Positions 1 to 8,624 of a stretch of DNA of 64,000 nucleotides are shown in pieces. Made by a program: the position numbers and the translations under genes. This stretch comes from an uncultured Bacteroides sp. (GTDB taxonomy: Bacteria; Bacteroidota; Bacteroidia; Bacteroidales; Bacteroidaceae), in contig CAUEFX010000004.1 of NCBI GenBank assembly GCA_958477465.1, positions 73,551-137,550 on the forward strand, given 5' to 3'. Every line of letters begins with the position of its first letter. Position 1 is the first letter of the stretch. The notes under the pieces were generated by a model, which did no database searches, was not told the DNA's origin, and saw only the letters and a list, made by a program, of their open reading frames with translations.

Positions 1-1061
1 GATTGATGTTCGGTGCAGGCGGCTTCATCGGAATGCCACATTTCTTCGATCTTTCGTTTTACAGTGGTGACGGACTGCCGACAGAAGGTTTTCTGGTATT
101 CCAGACCGTATTTTGTGCAACGGCAGCCACCATTGTTTCGGGTGCCATGGCAGAACGCACCAAATTCTCCATGTACGTTGTGTATACCATATTTATCAGT
201 GTATTGATCTACCCGATCTCCGGTCATTGGACGTGGGGCGGCGGATGGCTGATGAATGGTGAAGAGGGTTCCTTCATGATGAATCTATTCGGCACGACTT
301 TCCATGACTTTGCCGGTTCTACGGTAGTACACTCCGTAGGTGGCTGGATAGCACTGGTAGGTGCCGCCATTCTGGGTCCGCGTATCGGGAAATACGGAAA
401 AGACGGAAAATCAAAAGCTATCCCGGGACACAATCTTACCATTGCAGCCTTAGGTGTATTTATCCTTTGGTTCGGTTGGTTCGGCTTCAACCCCGGTTCA
501 CAGTTGGCTGCCGCTACCACTGCCGATCAGGTAGCTATCTCACATGTTTTCCTTACAACCAACCTTGCAGCTTGCGCCGGTGGATTCTTTGCCCTGATGG
601 TAAGTTGGTGGAAATACGGAAAACCATCTTTGTCACTTACGCTGAACGGCATTCTTGCCGGACTGGTAGGTATCACGGCCGGATGCGACTGTGTGTCGGC
701 AACAGGTGCTGCCCTCATCGGCGCTATCTGTGGTGTCGTAATGATATTCTCTGTTGACTTTATCGATAAGGTGTTAAAGATAGACGATCCGGTGGGTGCA
801 AGTTCGGTACATGGTGTTTGCGGTTTTCTCGGCACGATTCTTACCGGATTATTCTCCACGAGTGAAGGCGTATTCTACACGGGTACTTTCGGATTCTTCG
901 GCGCACAGTTATTCGGAGCAGTGGTTGTCGGATGCTGGGCTGCCGGTATGGGTTTCGCTATCTTCAAATCACTCGATAAGATCCACGGATTACGCGTTCC
1001 GGCACGTATCGAAGAGGAAGGACTCGATATTTACGAACATGGAGAGTCAGCATACAACTGA
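1..1061 (+). CDS. amtB: Ammonium transporter (Amt/MEP family), 5' truncated by window edge
   Basis: Inner-membrane channel that brings NH3/NH4+ into the cytoplasm for assimilation by the glutamine synthetase encoded next to it. The reading frame is open from the first base, so the true start and first membrane helices lie outside the window. About 352 residues remain of the 400 or more usual for the family. Visible family marks are the GHWTWGGGWL segment, the first pore histidine in VHSVGGW and the second in SVHGVCGF, set in many hydrophobic segments. The C-terminal cytoplasmic tail (RVPARIEEEGLDIYEHGES) is intact. A PII (glnK) gene, the usual partner, is not in the window and may lie to the left. 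The family call is safe. Confidence 0.95.
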   Translation, partial: LMFGAGGFIGMPHFFDLSFYSGDGLPTEGFLVFQTVFCATAATIVSGAMAERTKFSMYVVYTIFISVLIYPISGHWTWGGGWLMNGEEGSFMMNLFGTTFHDFAGSTVVHSVGGWIALVGAAILGPRIGKYGKDGKSKAIPGHNLTIAALGVFILWFGWFGFNPGSQLAAATTADQVAISHVFLTTNLAACAGGFFALMVSWWKYGKPSLSLTLNGILAGLVGITAGCDCVSATGAALIGAICGVVMIFSVDFIDKVLKIDDPVGASSVHGVCGFLGTILTGLFSTSEGVFYTGTFGFFGAQLFGAVVVGCWAAGMGFAIFKSLDKIHGLRVPARIEEEGLDIYEHGESAYN

Positions 1062-1192
1062 TAATTTGTGAATTATGATTTATCGATTATGAATTGCCAT
1101 GCAGATTAACAATACAGACAGTTCATCAATCGATAATTCATAAGTCATAGATCATAAAACCAAAAATCATAATTCATAAATCACAAAATTTT
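1062..1192. repeat. AT-rich intergenic tract of degenerate AATTCATAA-type repeats
   Basis: The amtB-glnN spacer holds scrambled direct and inverted copies of words such as ATTATGATT, AATTCATAA and AAATCATAATTC. The halves GATTTATCGATTATGAATT and CGATAATTCATAAGTCATAG are nearly complementary and could fold. A similar tract (AATTCATAATCCGTAATTC) lies before ansA at about 12556-12598. No gene and no clear promoter were seen here. Confidence 0.45.
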
Positions 1193-3382
1193 ATGTCAAA
1201 ACTTAGATTCAGAGTCGTAGAGACAGCTTTCAAGAAGAAAGCAGTTGAAGTGGTTACTCCCACAGAACGCCCTTCGGAGTATTTCGCGAAGTACGTGTTC
1301 AACAAAGAGAAGATGTTCAAATACCTGTCAAGCAGTGTATACAACAAGCTGATTGACGTAATTGACAACGGCGCTCCGTTAGATCGGAACATCGCCGATG
1401 AGGTGGCCGCCGGAATGAAAAAGTGGGCCATCGAAATGGGAGCTACCCACTATACACACTGGTTTGCTCCGCTCACCGAAGGCACGGCCGAAAAGCACGA
1501 TGCTTTCATAGAGCACGACGGCAAAGGCGGAGTGATGGAAGAGTTTACAGGCAAGCTGCTTGTTCAGCAAGAACCGGATGCTTCCTCTTTCCCCAATGGC
1601 GGTATACGCAATACATTCGAAGCCCGCGGATACTCCGCATGGGACCCCTCATCACCGGCATTCATCGTTGACGACACACTGTGCATCCCCACTATATTCA
1701 TAGCCTATACAGGTGAATCACTCGACTACAAAGCACCACTTCTCAAAGCACTGAGAGCAGTGGATAAAGCGGCTGTCGATGTTTGTCACTACTTCAATCC
1801 GGAGGTGAAGAAAGTAGTAGCCTACCTGGGTTGGGAACAAGAATATTTTCTGGTAGACGAAGGCCTTTATGCCGCCCGCCCCGATTTATTGCTGACAGGC
1901 CGTACACTGATGGGCCACGACAGCGCTAAAAACCAGCAGTTGGAGGACCACTATTTCGGTGCCATCCCTACCCGTGTGGCAGCTTTCATGAAAGACCTCG
2001 AAATTGAAGCCTTAAAATTAGGAATACCCGTCAAGACCCGCCATAACGAAGTTGCCCCGAACCAGTTCGAACTGGCTCCCATCTTCGAAGAATGCAACCT
2101 GGCAAACGACCACAACCTGCTCGTCATGTCACTGATGCGCAAGGTCAGCCGCCGTCATGGATTCCGTGTATTGCTGCACGAAAAGCCGTTCAAAGGTGTA
2201 AACGGTAGCGGAAAACACAACAACTGGTCATTGGGAACAGACACCGGTATCCTGTTGATGGGACCGGGTAAGACTCCGGAAGAGAACCTCCGCTTTGTGA
2301 CATTCATAGTCAATACGCTAATGGCGGTTTACCATCACAACGGGTTATTGAAAGCATCTATTTCGAGTGCGACAAACGCTCATCGTCTGGGCGCCAACGA
2401 AGCACCTCCTGCAATCATCTCCTCTTTCCTCGGCAAACAGCTGTCACAAGTGCTGGAACATATCGAGGAAAGCACGAAAGACGACTTGCTGAGTCTCGGT
2501 GGAAAGCAGGGTATGAAACTGGATATTCCACAGATTCCGGAACTTCTGATCGATAACACCGACCGGAATCGTACCTCTCCTTTCGCATTCACAGGAAACC
2601 GCTTTGAGTTCCGTGCAGTAGGCTCGGAAGCCAACTGTGCCAGTGCCATGATTGCCTTGAACTCAGCCGTTGCCGCTCAATTGAAGAAGTTCAAGAAGGA
2701 TGTCGACGCTTTGATAGAGAAAGGAGAGCCGAAGATTTCCGCTATCCTCGAAGTCATCCGTACATATATCAAGGAGTGCAAACCCATTCACTTCGACGGT
2801 AACGGATACAGCGACGAGTGGAAAGAAGAGGCCAAGAAACGCGGTCTGGATTGCGAGACCAGCGTACCCCTCATTTTCGATAATTATCTGAAGCCGGAAA
2901 CAATCGCCTTGTTCGAATCTGTCGGTGTAATGACGAAAAAGGAGCTGGAAGCCCGCAATGAGGTAAAATGGGAGATGTATACGAAGAAAATACAAATTGA
3001 AGCCCGTGTATTGGGCGATCTGGCAATGAACCACATCATTCCGGTTGCCACCCAATACCAGACGGATCTGATAGATAATGTATACAAAATGAAATCTCTC
3101 TTCCCCGAAGAAAAGGCTGCCAAATTATCAGCTAAGAACCTGGAACTTATTGAAGAGATTGCTGACCGCACCGCATTCATCAAAGAGCATGTAGATGCTA
3201 TGGTGGAAGCCCGTAAAGTAGCAAACAAGATAGAGAGTGAACGCGAAAAGGCCATTGCTTATCACGATACCATCGTGCCGGCTCTGGAAGAGATCCGCTA
3301 CCACATCGACAAACTCGAACTCATTGTCGACAATCAGATGTGGACACTGCCCAAATACAGGGAATTGTTATTTATCAGATAG
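1193..3382 (+). CDS. glnN: Glutamine synthetase type III (GSIII)
   Basis: ATP-dependent ligation of ammonium to glutamate, the main ammonium-assimilating reaction. GSIII was first described in Bacteroides fragilis, and the 729-residue length here matches that enzyme rather than the roughly 470 residues of type I. The glutamine synthetase core motif KPFKGVNGSGKHNNWS is present. Other type III marks are the long N-terminal domain (FEARGYSAWDPSSPAF) and the glutamate/metal-binding stretch RHNEVAPNQFELAP. It lies 131 nt after amtB in the same direction, so uptake and assimilation are linked. The ATG at 1193 follows an A-rich leader typical of Bacteroides, with no strong Shine-Dalgarno. Confidence 0.97.
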   Translation: MSKLRFRVVETAFKKKAVEVVTPTERPSEYFAKYVFNKEKMFKYLSSSVYNKLIDVIDNGAPLDRNIADEVAAGMKKWAIEMGATHYTHWFAPLTEGTAEKHDAFIEHDGKGGVMEEFTGKLLVQQEPDASSFPNGGIRNTFEARGYSAWDPSSPAFIVDDTLCIPTIFIAYTGESLDYKAPLLKALRAVDKAAVDVCHYFNPEVKKVVAYLGWEQEYFLVDEGLYAARPDLLLTGRTLMGHDSAKNQQLEDHYFGAIPTRVAAFMKDLEIEALKLGIPVKTRHNEVAPNQFELAPIFEECNLANDHNLLVMSLMRKVSRRHGFRVLLHEKPFKGVNGSGKHNNWSLGTDTGILLMGPGKTPEENLRFVTFIVNTLMAVYHHNGLLKASISSATNAHRLGANEAPPAIISSFLGKQLSQVLEHIEESTKDDLLSLGGKQGMKLDIPQIPELLIDNTDRNRTSPFAFTGNRFEFRAVGSEANCASAMIALNSAVAAQLKKFKKDVDALIEKGEPKISAILEVIRTYIKECKPIHFDGNGYSDEWKEEAKKRGLDCETSVPLIFDNYLKPETIALFESVGVMTKKELEARNEVKWEMYTKKIQIEARVLGDLAMNHIIPVATQYQTDLIDNVYKMKSLFPEEKAAKLSAKNLELIEEIADRTAFIKEHVDAMVEARKVANKIESEREKAIAYHDTIVPALEEIRYHIDKLELIVDNQMWTLPKYRELLFIR

Positions 3383-3406
3383 AGGTGAAGTAATGAATGA
3401 AACAGG

Positions 3407-3470
3407 GATCAGTGATAAGCAATTGCGTTATACAGACGCATGACACGAATCATATCACTGATCGCTTATC
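3407..3470 (+). repeat. Inverted repeat downstream of glnN with alternative pairing
   Basis: GATCAGTGATA at 3407-3417 is an exact inverted copy of TATCACTGATC at 3453-3463. The overlapping GATAAGC at 3414-3420 is an exact inverted copy of GCTTATC at 3464-3470. The two pairings use overlapping bases, so they exclude each other in part. It lies 25 nt after the glnN stop, in the 3' untranslated region. Confidence 0.6.
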
Positions 3471-3512
3471 ATTATTTTCTATTTCTTTTGTTGGTTGTTT
3501 TAAGTTTGCAGG

Positions 3513-3542
3513 GAGGATTGCCGTGAGGCAATCCTCTTCTTT
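3513..3542 (+). terminator. Intrinsic terminator between glnN and hdeD-like gene
   Basis: Perfect 10-bp stem GAGGATTGCC / GGCAATCCTC with a GTGA loop, followed by TTCTTTTGTCTT. It ends the glnN transcript and sits just past the 3' end of the convergent hdeD-like gene, so it may serve both. Confidence 0.8.
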
Positions 3543-3546
3543 TGTC

Positions 3547-4113
3547 TTATTCTATAATCTTAGCATCCTCTATATCATCCGATATAGGTTTCTGCGGCTT
3601 ACGACGGGTAAACTTAAACCAATTGATTAATTCGGAAACGGCATAAACAAGGCTGCTGATGCCGATAATCATAAATGCCGTATTGCGTGCTCCCGTGGGA
3701 TTGAACAGTGCTACAATGCCGGCAAGCAGGATCAGAGACGGCACCACATAGAATGCGGCGGGCACCACTGTCCAACGGCGCGCCATTGAGAGCGAAGCAA
3801 TCTGTTGCACGCCACCCAAAATCAGGATGAATCCCAAAAGGAACATCAGCACATCGGCAAAGAAAGCCGGCATTATGATCAGCCAAAGACCGAAAAGCAA
3901 GCTGCCCGTTCCTTCTATCGGAAAACGGCGCGGCATGCCTTCCTCGGATTTCACTCCAAAGTAGCTGATGATGGAAATCAAACCGGGAATAAGAAACAAC
4001 GCCCCAAGCGTAATCACAAGATACTGCACCGCAACATCCGGCCAGAGAACAAGTACCAAACCGATAATCAATGCGCAGACAATACGGATAAGAGAATAAT
4101 TCATCGTTTTCAT
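3547..4113 (-). CDS. HdeD-family (DUF308) integral membrane protein
   Basis: An 188-residue, almost wholly hydrophobic protein with about six membrane segments (for example IRIVCALIIGLVLVLW and DVLMFLLGFILILGG) and short polar loops, ending in a basic then acidic cytoplasmic tail (FTRRKPQKPISDDIEDAK). This layout fits the HdeD/DUF308 family. The name comes from the E. coli acid-resistance membrane protein; the function in Bacteroides is unknown. A second ATG lies three codons in (MKTMNYSL), so the start is uncertain by nine bases. It is convergent with glnN, and 61 nt downstream of the alcohol dehydrogenase on the same strand, so it may share that transcript. Confidence 0.8.
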   Translation of the reverse strand: MKTMNYSLIRIVCALIIGLVLVLWPDVAVQYLVITLGALFLIPGLISIISYFGVKSEEGMPRRFPIEGTGSLLFGLWLIIMPAFFADVLMFLLGFILILGGVQQIASLSMARRWTVVPAAFYVVPSLILLAGIVALFNPTGARNTAFMIIGISSLVYAVSELINWFKFTRRKPQKPISDDIEDAKIIE

Positions 4114-4174
4114 AATTTTCTATCTATTTTTAACAGGCTTCAGCCCAATTCTTTTGCGAATATACGGACTATTT

Positions 4175-5320
4175 TTACAATGCACTTTCCAATATTTCTT
4201 TGGCAACCTTACCTGTCACATCTCCATTCTCGCCGTATTTTGCTCCGCGGGCATTGAAACGCCGTTCTATTTCGTCAATGGTCTCTTTGCCGATGCCCTC
4301 CTCGCTTAGCCGGGTGGTCAGCCCCAATGACCGGAAAAACTCTTCCGTACATCGGATGGCCTCATCGATACGTTCTTCCCGTGTGCCGGAAGTGATTCCC
4401 CATACCCTTTCGCCGTATTGCAGTATCTTCTCTCCTTTCGATTTGCGCAGTACGCGTAAAGTGGCCGGGTAAACGATAGCCAGGGTATGGCCGTGTGTCA
4501 GCCCGTGCAGAGCGGTCAGCTCATGACCAATCATGTGGGTGGCCCAGTCTTGCGATACTCCCATGGCAATAAACCCGTTCAATCCCATCGTAGCCGAAAG
4601 CATAAAGTCTGCCATCAGCTGATAGTCATGCTGGTTCTCACGGATTTTCGGTGCAATCTCTACGAGTGTTTGCAAGATGCCCTCCGCCCAACGGTCCATC
4701 AGACGGCTTTGTCCCGGAGTCGTCATATACTGTTCTACCACATGCACAAAAGTATCGGCAATGCCGCAAGCCACCTGATGAGGGGGCAATGTAAACGTTA
4801 CTTCGGGATCAAGAATCGAGAACAACGGATAGTTGGCATAAAAAGGATACTTCTCCTTTGTTTCGCGTCTCGATATGACAGCACCGTTGTTCATCTCAGA
4901 GCCCGTAGCAGGCAAGGTAAGTACGGTAGCAAGAGGCACGGTTTCCGTTGCGGGCCGTCCGGCTGTCACCAGATCCCAGGCATCACCCTCATACAGCAAT
5001 CCGGCAGAAATCAGTTTCGTGCCGTCGATTACCGATCCACCGCCTACTGCCAGCAGATAATCCACCTTATTCTCTTTCCCCAAAGCAATCGCTTTTCTCA
5101 ATGTCTCAATAGCCGGATTGGGTTCTATTCCCCAAAACTCCACAGTAAAGTACCCTTTAAGGGCATCTGTCACTTGCTGGTACACTCCATTCTTTTTCAC
5201 ACTTCCTCCACCGAAAGTGATCATGATCCGTTTATCGGACGGGATCTCTTTGCTCAACCGGGCAATCATCCCACGGCCCATAATAAGCTTAACAGGATTT
5301 TGAAAAATAAAATTATCCAT
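4175..5320 (-). CDS. Iron-containing alcohol dehydrogenase (YqhD/BdhA-like)
   Basis: NAD(P)H-dependent reduction of aldehydes to alcohols in the cytoplasm. The nucleotide-binding GGGSVIDGTKLI is present. The metal ligands fit the family set: Asp and His in CGIADTFVHVVEQY and His in the MIGHELTALHGLTHGH segment. The 381-residue length suits the YqhD/butanol dehydrogenase branch; substrate and cofactor cannot be fixed from sequence. The ATG at 5320 (MDNFIFQNPVKLIMGRG) is preferred over an in-frame upstream start, because the extra 24 residues are hydrophobic, off-family and would overlap the promoter. A -7 box TATCTTTG lies at 5358-5351 on this strand, about 30 nt before the start. Confidence 0.92.
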   Translation of the reverse strand: MDNFIFQNPVKLIMGRGMIARLSKEIPSDKRIMITFGGGSVKKNGVYQQVTDALKGYFTVEFWGIEPNPAIETLRKAIALGKENKVDYLLAVGGGSVIDGTKLISAGLLYEGDAWDLVTAGRPATETVPLATVLTLPATGSEMNNGAVISRRETKEKYPFYANYPLFSILDPEVTFTLPPHQVACGIADTFVHVVEQYMTTPGQSRLMDRWAEGILQTLVEIAPKIRENQHDYQLMADFMLSATMGLNGFIAMGVSQDWATHMIGHELTALHGLTHGHTLAIVYPATLRVLRKSKGEKILQYGERVWGITSGTREERIDEAIRCTEEFFRSLGLTTRLSEEGIGKETIDEIERRFNARGAKYGENGDVTGKVAKEILESAL

Positions 5321-5402
5321 TGTTTTTACTATTTTTATTAATAACAGATACAAAGATAACAATCCTGACACAATATCAGAACAAATTTCCATAAAAACAA
5401 CC

Positions 5403-5436
5403 GGCCGCCTGTTTCACTGGAAAAAGACAGCCGGCC
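5403..5436 (-). terminator. Intrinsic terminator for the small membrane-protein gene
   Basis: On the minus strand GGCCGGCTGTCTTT pairs with AAACAGGCGGCC (one mismatch, one G-T) around a short loop and is followed by TTGTTTTTATGG. It lies 6 nt after the stop of the 36-codon frame at 5443-5553, which supports that frame as a real gene. Confidence 0.65.
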
Positions 5437-5442
5437 ATTACA

Positions 5443-5553
5443 TCAATTTACCGGCAGCCATGCACTTATATCTTCAGCTACCATAAGCCAGTACAACAAC
5501 AAAAAAATAAAAATAACGACGGCAATTGCGATAAGCGCTCTCTTTGGTTTCAT
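5443..5553 (-). CDS. Small single-pass membrane protein (36 residues)
   Basis: Unlisted short frame: ATG at 5553-5551, TGA at 5445-5443. The peptide starts MKPKRALIAIAVVIFIFL, continues LLYWLMVAED and ends ISAWLPVN. A basic head, one hydrophobic helix (about residues 6-25) and a short acidic tail are the usual make-up of small bacterial membrane proteins. A convincing terminator hairpin follows directly, and the spacer otherwise holds no gene. No family was recognised. Function unknown; existence moderately sure. Confidence 0.5.
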   Translation of the reverse strand: MKPKRALIAIAVVIFIFLLLYWLMVAEDISAWLPVN

Positions 5554-5729
5554 AATCGGTTTCTGTTAAATATGAATTGCATAAAGAAACAAATCCGAGA
5601 AAGAAAATGTTTACGCACTGCTTCCTTAAAAGCCTGTTCGAATTTTGCACAAAAGAAGCTGATAATAGCTTTAAGGGGAAAGTTTAAACAGGACCCGACA
5701 CTACATAATAAAAAAAAAGACAGATTTTA

Positions 5730-5760
5730 TTTGCGATTTCAAACATTATGCTTATATTTG
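5730..5760 (+). promoter_or_regulatory. Bacteroides-type promoter of the trp operon
   Basis: -33 box TTTG at 5730-5733, 19-nt spacer, -7 box TATATTTG at 5753-5760, a perfect match to the Bacteroides sigma-ABfr consensus. Transcription should start near 5767, some 17 nt before the leader peptide. Confidence 0.85.
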
Positions 5761-5783
5761 CCCCCGTTAAACAACAAAAGACA

Positions 5784-5846
5784 ATGAGAACAATGTTAAT
5801 GAATACATATTGGTGGTGGCGCCCGTTACAACTCCGACAGTCGTAA
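5784..5846 (+). CDS. trpL: trp operon leader peptide
   Basis: Twenty-codon frame encoding [20 protein letters not shown], with three consecutive Trp codons (TGG at 5811-5819). It lies between a consensus promoter and a 22-bp terminator hairpin, ahead of trpB. This is the arrangement of a ribosome-mediated attenuator: scarce charged tRNA-Trp stalls the ribosome on the TGG run. It fits the Rfam motif known as Bacteroid-trp. The frame is too short for ordinary gene finders. Confidence 0.9.
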   Translation: MRTMLMNTYWWWRPLQLRQS

Positions 5847-5888
5847 GGGAGCAGTGCTCGTATGTATATACCTCATTAAAGATATAGC

Positions 5889-5937
5889 AAAATCGAAAGA
5901 GCCCTGTCGCAACTTGCGGCAGGGCTCTTTCGATTTT
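5889..5937 (+). terminator. trp attenuator terminator hairpin
   Basis: Left arm 5889-5910 and right arm 5916-5937 form a 22-bp stem (one G-T pair) around AACTT, flanked by AAAA and TTTT. An antiterminator is visible: CGACAG at 5835-5840 (leader codons 18-19) can pair with CTGTCG at 5904-5909, and GCTC at 5856-5859 with GAGC at 5899-5902. A ribosome that finishes the leader peptide covers 5835-5846 and would free the terminator. One stalled on the Trp codons would leave CGACAG exposed. GAGC at 5849-5852 can sequester the same GCTC. The pairing scheme is inferred; the arms are read directly. Confidence 0.85.
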
Positions 5938-6003
5938 CCGGCCATTGGCAAAGTTCGGATTGCCGGTATCAACAAACAGAGTTTAATTATAAAAAGGAAA
6001 TAT

Positions 6004-7182
6004 ATGAAAAGTTATCAAGTTGACAAAGACGGTTACTATGGAGAATTCGGCGGAGCATACATCCCCGAAATACTCCACAAATGTGTAGAGGAACTGACCA
6101 ACACCTACCTGTCCGTATTGAATGACGAAAGTTTCAAGCAGGAGTTCGACCACCTGTTGCGTGATTATGTGGGCCGTCCTTCCCCACTCTATTTAGCACA
6201 TCGCCTATCGGAAAAGTACGGATGCAAAATATATCTGAAACGAGAGGATCTCAATCATACGGGAGCCCACAAAATAAACAACACCATCGGACAGATACTC
6301 CTGGCACGCCGCATGGGAAAGACACGTATCATCGCCGAAACGGGAGCCGGACAACACGGTGTGGCAACAGCTACCGTCTGTGCACTGATGAATATGGAAT
6401 GCATTGTCTACATGGGAAAGACAGATGTGGAACGCCAACACATCAATGTGGAAAAGATGAAAATGCTCGGAGCGACAGTCGTTCCGGTGACATCGGGAAA
6501 CATGACCCTGAAAGATGCCACCAACGAAGCCATACGTGACTGGTGCTGTCATCCGGCAGATACCTATTACATCATCGGCTCTACAGTCGGCCCGCACCCG
6601 TATCCGGATATGGTAGCACGCCTGCAATCGGTTATCAGTGAAGAGATAAAAAAACAGTTGAAAGAAAAAGAAGGACGCGATTACCCCGATTACCTGATTG
6701 CCTGTGTAGGGGGTGGCAGCAATGCAGCAGGCACGATCTATCATTATCTGGATGACGAACGCGTACGCATCGTATTGGCGGAAGCCGGAGGTAAAGGAGT
6801 AGAAACCGGACAGACTGCGGCCACCATCCAACTGGGTAAAATGGGTATCATCCATGGAGCACGGACTTTCGTTATCCAGAACGAGGACGGACAGATAGAA
6901 GAGCCGTATTCCATTTCCGCCGGATTGGACTACCCCGGCATCGGCCCGATACATGCCAACCTTGCCTCACAACACCGGGCTACGGTAGTGGCAATCAATG
7001 ACGATGAAGCCATAGAAGCCGCCTACGAACTGACCAAACTCGAAGGCATCATCCCGGCACTGGAATCGGCACACGCTCTCGGAGCATTGAAGAAAATCAA
7101 ATTCAAACCGGAAGATGTGGTGGTATTGACCGTTTCGGGACGAGGAGACAAAGATATTGAGACCTACTTAACGTTCGCTTGA
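6004..7182 (+). CDS. trpB: Tryptophan synthase beta chain
   Basis: PLP enzyme joining indole and serine to make tryptophan, working as an alpha2beta2 complex with TrpA from the end of the operon. The PLP-binding lysine is in HTGAHKINN (Lys about 90) and the phosphate-binding loop is GGGSNAAGT. The 392 residues starting [20 protein letters not shown] match full-length TrpB. An in-frame extension back to 5854 was rejected because it runs through the attenuator hairpin. Having trpB first is typical of Bacteroidota trp operons. Confidence 0.97.
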   Translation: MKSYQVDKDGYYGEFGGAYIPEILHKCVEELTNTYLSVLNDESFKQEFDHLLRDYVGRPSPLYLAHRLSEKYGCKIYLKREDLNHTGAHKINNTIGQILLARRMGKTRIIAETGAGQHGVATATVCALMNMECIVYMGKTDVERQHINVEKMKMLGATVVPVTSGNMTLKDATNEAIRDWCCHPADTYYIIGSTVGPHPYPDMVARLQSVISEEIKKQLKEKEGRDYPDYLIACVGGGSNAAGTIYHYLDDERVRIVLAEAGGKGVETGQTAATIQLGKMGIIHGARTFVIQNEDGQIEEPYSISAGLDYPGIGPIHANLASQHRATVVAINDDEAIEAAYELTKLEGIIPALESAHALGALKKIKFKPEDVVVLTVSGRGDKDIETYLTFA

Positions 7183-7212
7183 ATTTTACCCAACCATTAA
7201 ACAGATAAAATC

Positions 7213-8619
7213 GTGAAAACATTTTCCTATAAAACCAATAGCAAACAGGTGCTCGGTGATTTGCATACACCGGTAAGCATCTATCTCAAAGTGCGGGATA
7301 TGTATCCGCAATCCGCACTGATGGAAAGTTCGGATTTTCATGCCGGAGAAAACTCCATGTCCTACATCGCCCTCTGCCCGTTGGCAAGCATCGGCATCAA
7401 CAATGACATCGTCACTACCACCAACCCCGACAACACCCGGGAAGAAAAACCGCTGACGGAAACATTCACCGTAGAAAAGGCCATCAACGAATTCATCTCC
7501 CGTTTTCATGTAACGGGGGAACACCGGGAAGCATACGGCCTTTACGGATATACCACGTTCAATGCCGTAAAATACTTCGAACACATCCCCATCAAAGAGA
7601 GCCACGATGAGATGAATGATGCACCGGACATACTGTATATCCTTTACAAATATGTCCTCATCTTCAATCATTTCAAAAACGAGCTGACGCTGGTAGAGAT
7701 ACTCGGCGAAGAGGAAGAAAGCGGATTGGCACAATTGGAAGCCGCCATCGAGAACCGGAATTACGCATCGTATAATTTTTCGGTGACCGGTCCGGTAAGA
7801 AGTCCTATTACAGACGAGCAACACAAAGCGAATATCCGTAAAGGAATAGCACACTGCCTCCGCGGAGATGTGTTCCAAATCGTGCTTTCCCGAAGATTCA
7901 TCCAACCTTACGCGGGAGACGACTTCAAAGTGTACCGTGCACTGCGCAGCATCAACCCCTCTCCGTATCTGTTTTACTTCGACTTCGGCGGCTACCGGAT
8001 TTTCGGTTCTTCACCCGAGACTCACTGCAAAATTGAGGGAAAACAGGCCTGCATCGATCCGATTGCCGGGACAACCCGCCGCACCGGCGATTCCATAAAA
8101 GACAAAGAGCTGGCTCAGGCACTGCTTGCCGACCCGAAAGAGAATGCAGAACATGTGATGCTGGTAGATCTGGCACGGAATGACCTTAGCCGGAATTGCC
8201 ACGACGTACAGGTGGTATTCTATAAAGAACCGCAATATTACAGCCACGTCATCCACCTCGTCAGCCGGGTCAGCGGAATATTGGACGAACAAAGCAATTC
8301 GATGAAAACCTTCATCGACACATTCCCGGCAGGCACACTCAGTGGTGCACCCAAGGTGCGCGCTATGCAACTTATCAGCGAGATAGAACCTCACAACCGC
8401 GGCGCTTACGGCGGCTGCATCGGATTCATCGGATTGAACGGTGACTTAAACCAAGCAATCACCATCCGTACTTTTGTCAGCCGCAACAACGAACTATGGC
8501 TGCAAGCCGGAGGAGGCATTGTAGCCCGTAGTCAGGACGAATATGAATTACAGGAAGTAAACAATAAGCTGGGGGCATTGAAAAAAGCAATCGATCTGGC
8601 AGTAACGCTCAAAAACTGA
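7213..8619 (+). CDS. trpE: Anthranilate synthase component I
   Basis: Converts chorismate and ammonia (from TrpG) to anthranilate, the committed step. The chorismate-enzyme signatures FGSSPETHCKIEG, DPIAGTTRRTG and HVMLVDLARND are all present. The ALMESSDF segment near residue 35 corresponds to the Trp feedback-binding LLES motif. 468 residues, full length. It starts at GTG (7213), 30 nt after trpB; no in-frame ATG fits the N-terminus better. Confidence 0.96.
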   Translation: MKTFSYKTNSKQVLGDLHTPVSIYLKVRDMYPQSALMESSDFHAGENSMSYIALCPLASIGINNDIVTTTNPDNTREEKPLTETFTVEKAINEFISRFHVTGEHREAYGLYGYTTFNAVKYFEHIPIKESHDEMNDAPDILYILYKYVLIFNHFKNELTLVEILGEEEESGLAQLEAAIENRNYASYNFSVTGPVRSPITDEQHKANIRKGIAHCLRGDVFQIVLSRRFIQPYAGDDFKVYRALRSINPSPYLFYFDFGGYRIFGSSPETHCKIEGKQACIDPIAGTTRRTGDSIKDKELAQALLADPKENAEHVMLVDLARNDLSRNCHDVQVVFYKEPQYYSHVIHLVSRVSGILDEQSNSMKTFIDTFPAGTLSGAPKVRAMQLISEIEPHNRGAYGGCIGFIGLNGDLNQAITIRTFVSRNNELWLQAGGGIVARSQDEYELQEVNNKLGALKKAIDLAVTLKN

Positions 8620-8624
8620 AGACA

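Noticed and set aside
3397..3630. 77-codon frame after glnN
   Set aside because: It runs through the terminator hairpin and into the antisense of the hdeD-like gene.
5572..5787. 71-codon frame upstream of the trp leader
   Set aside because: It reads straight through the trp promoter into the leader and has a random, basic composition.
5854..6003. N-terminal extension of TrpB
   Set aside because: It would translate the attenuator hairpin; normal TrpB starts at 6004.
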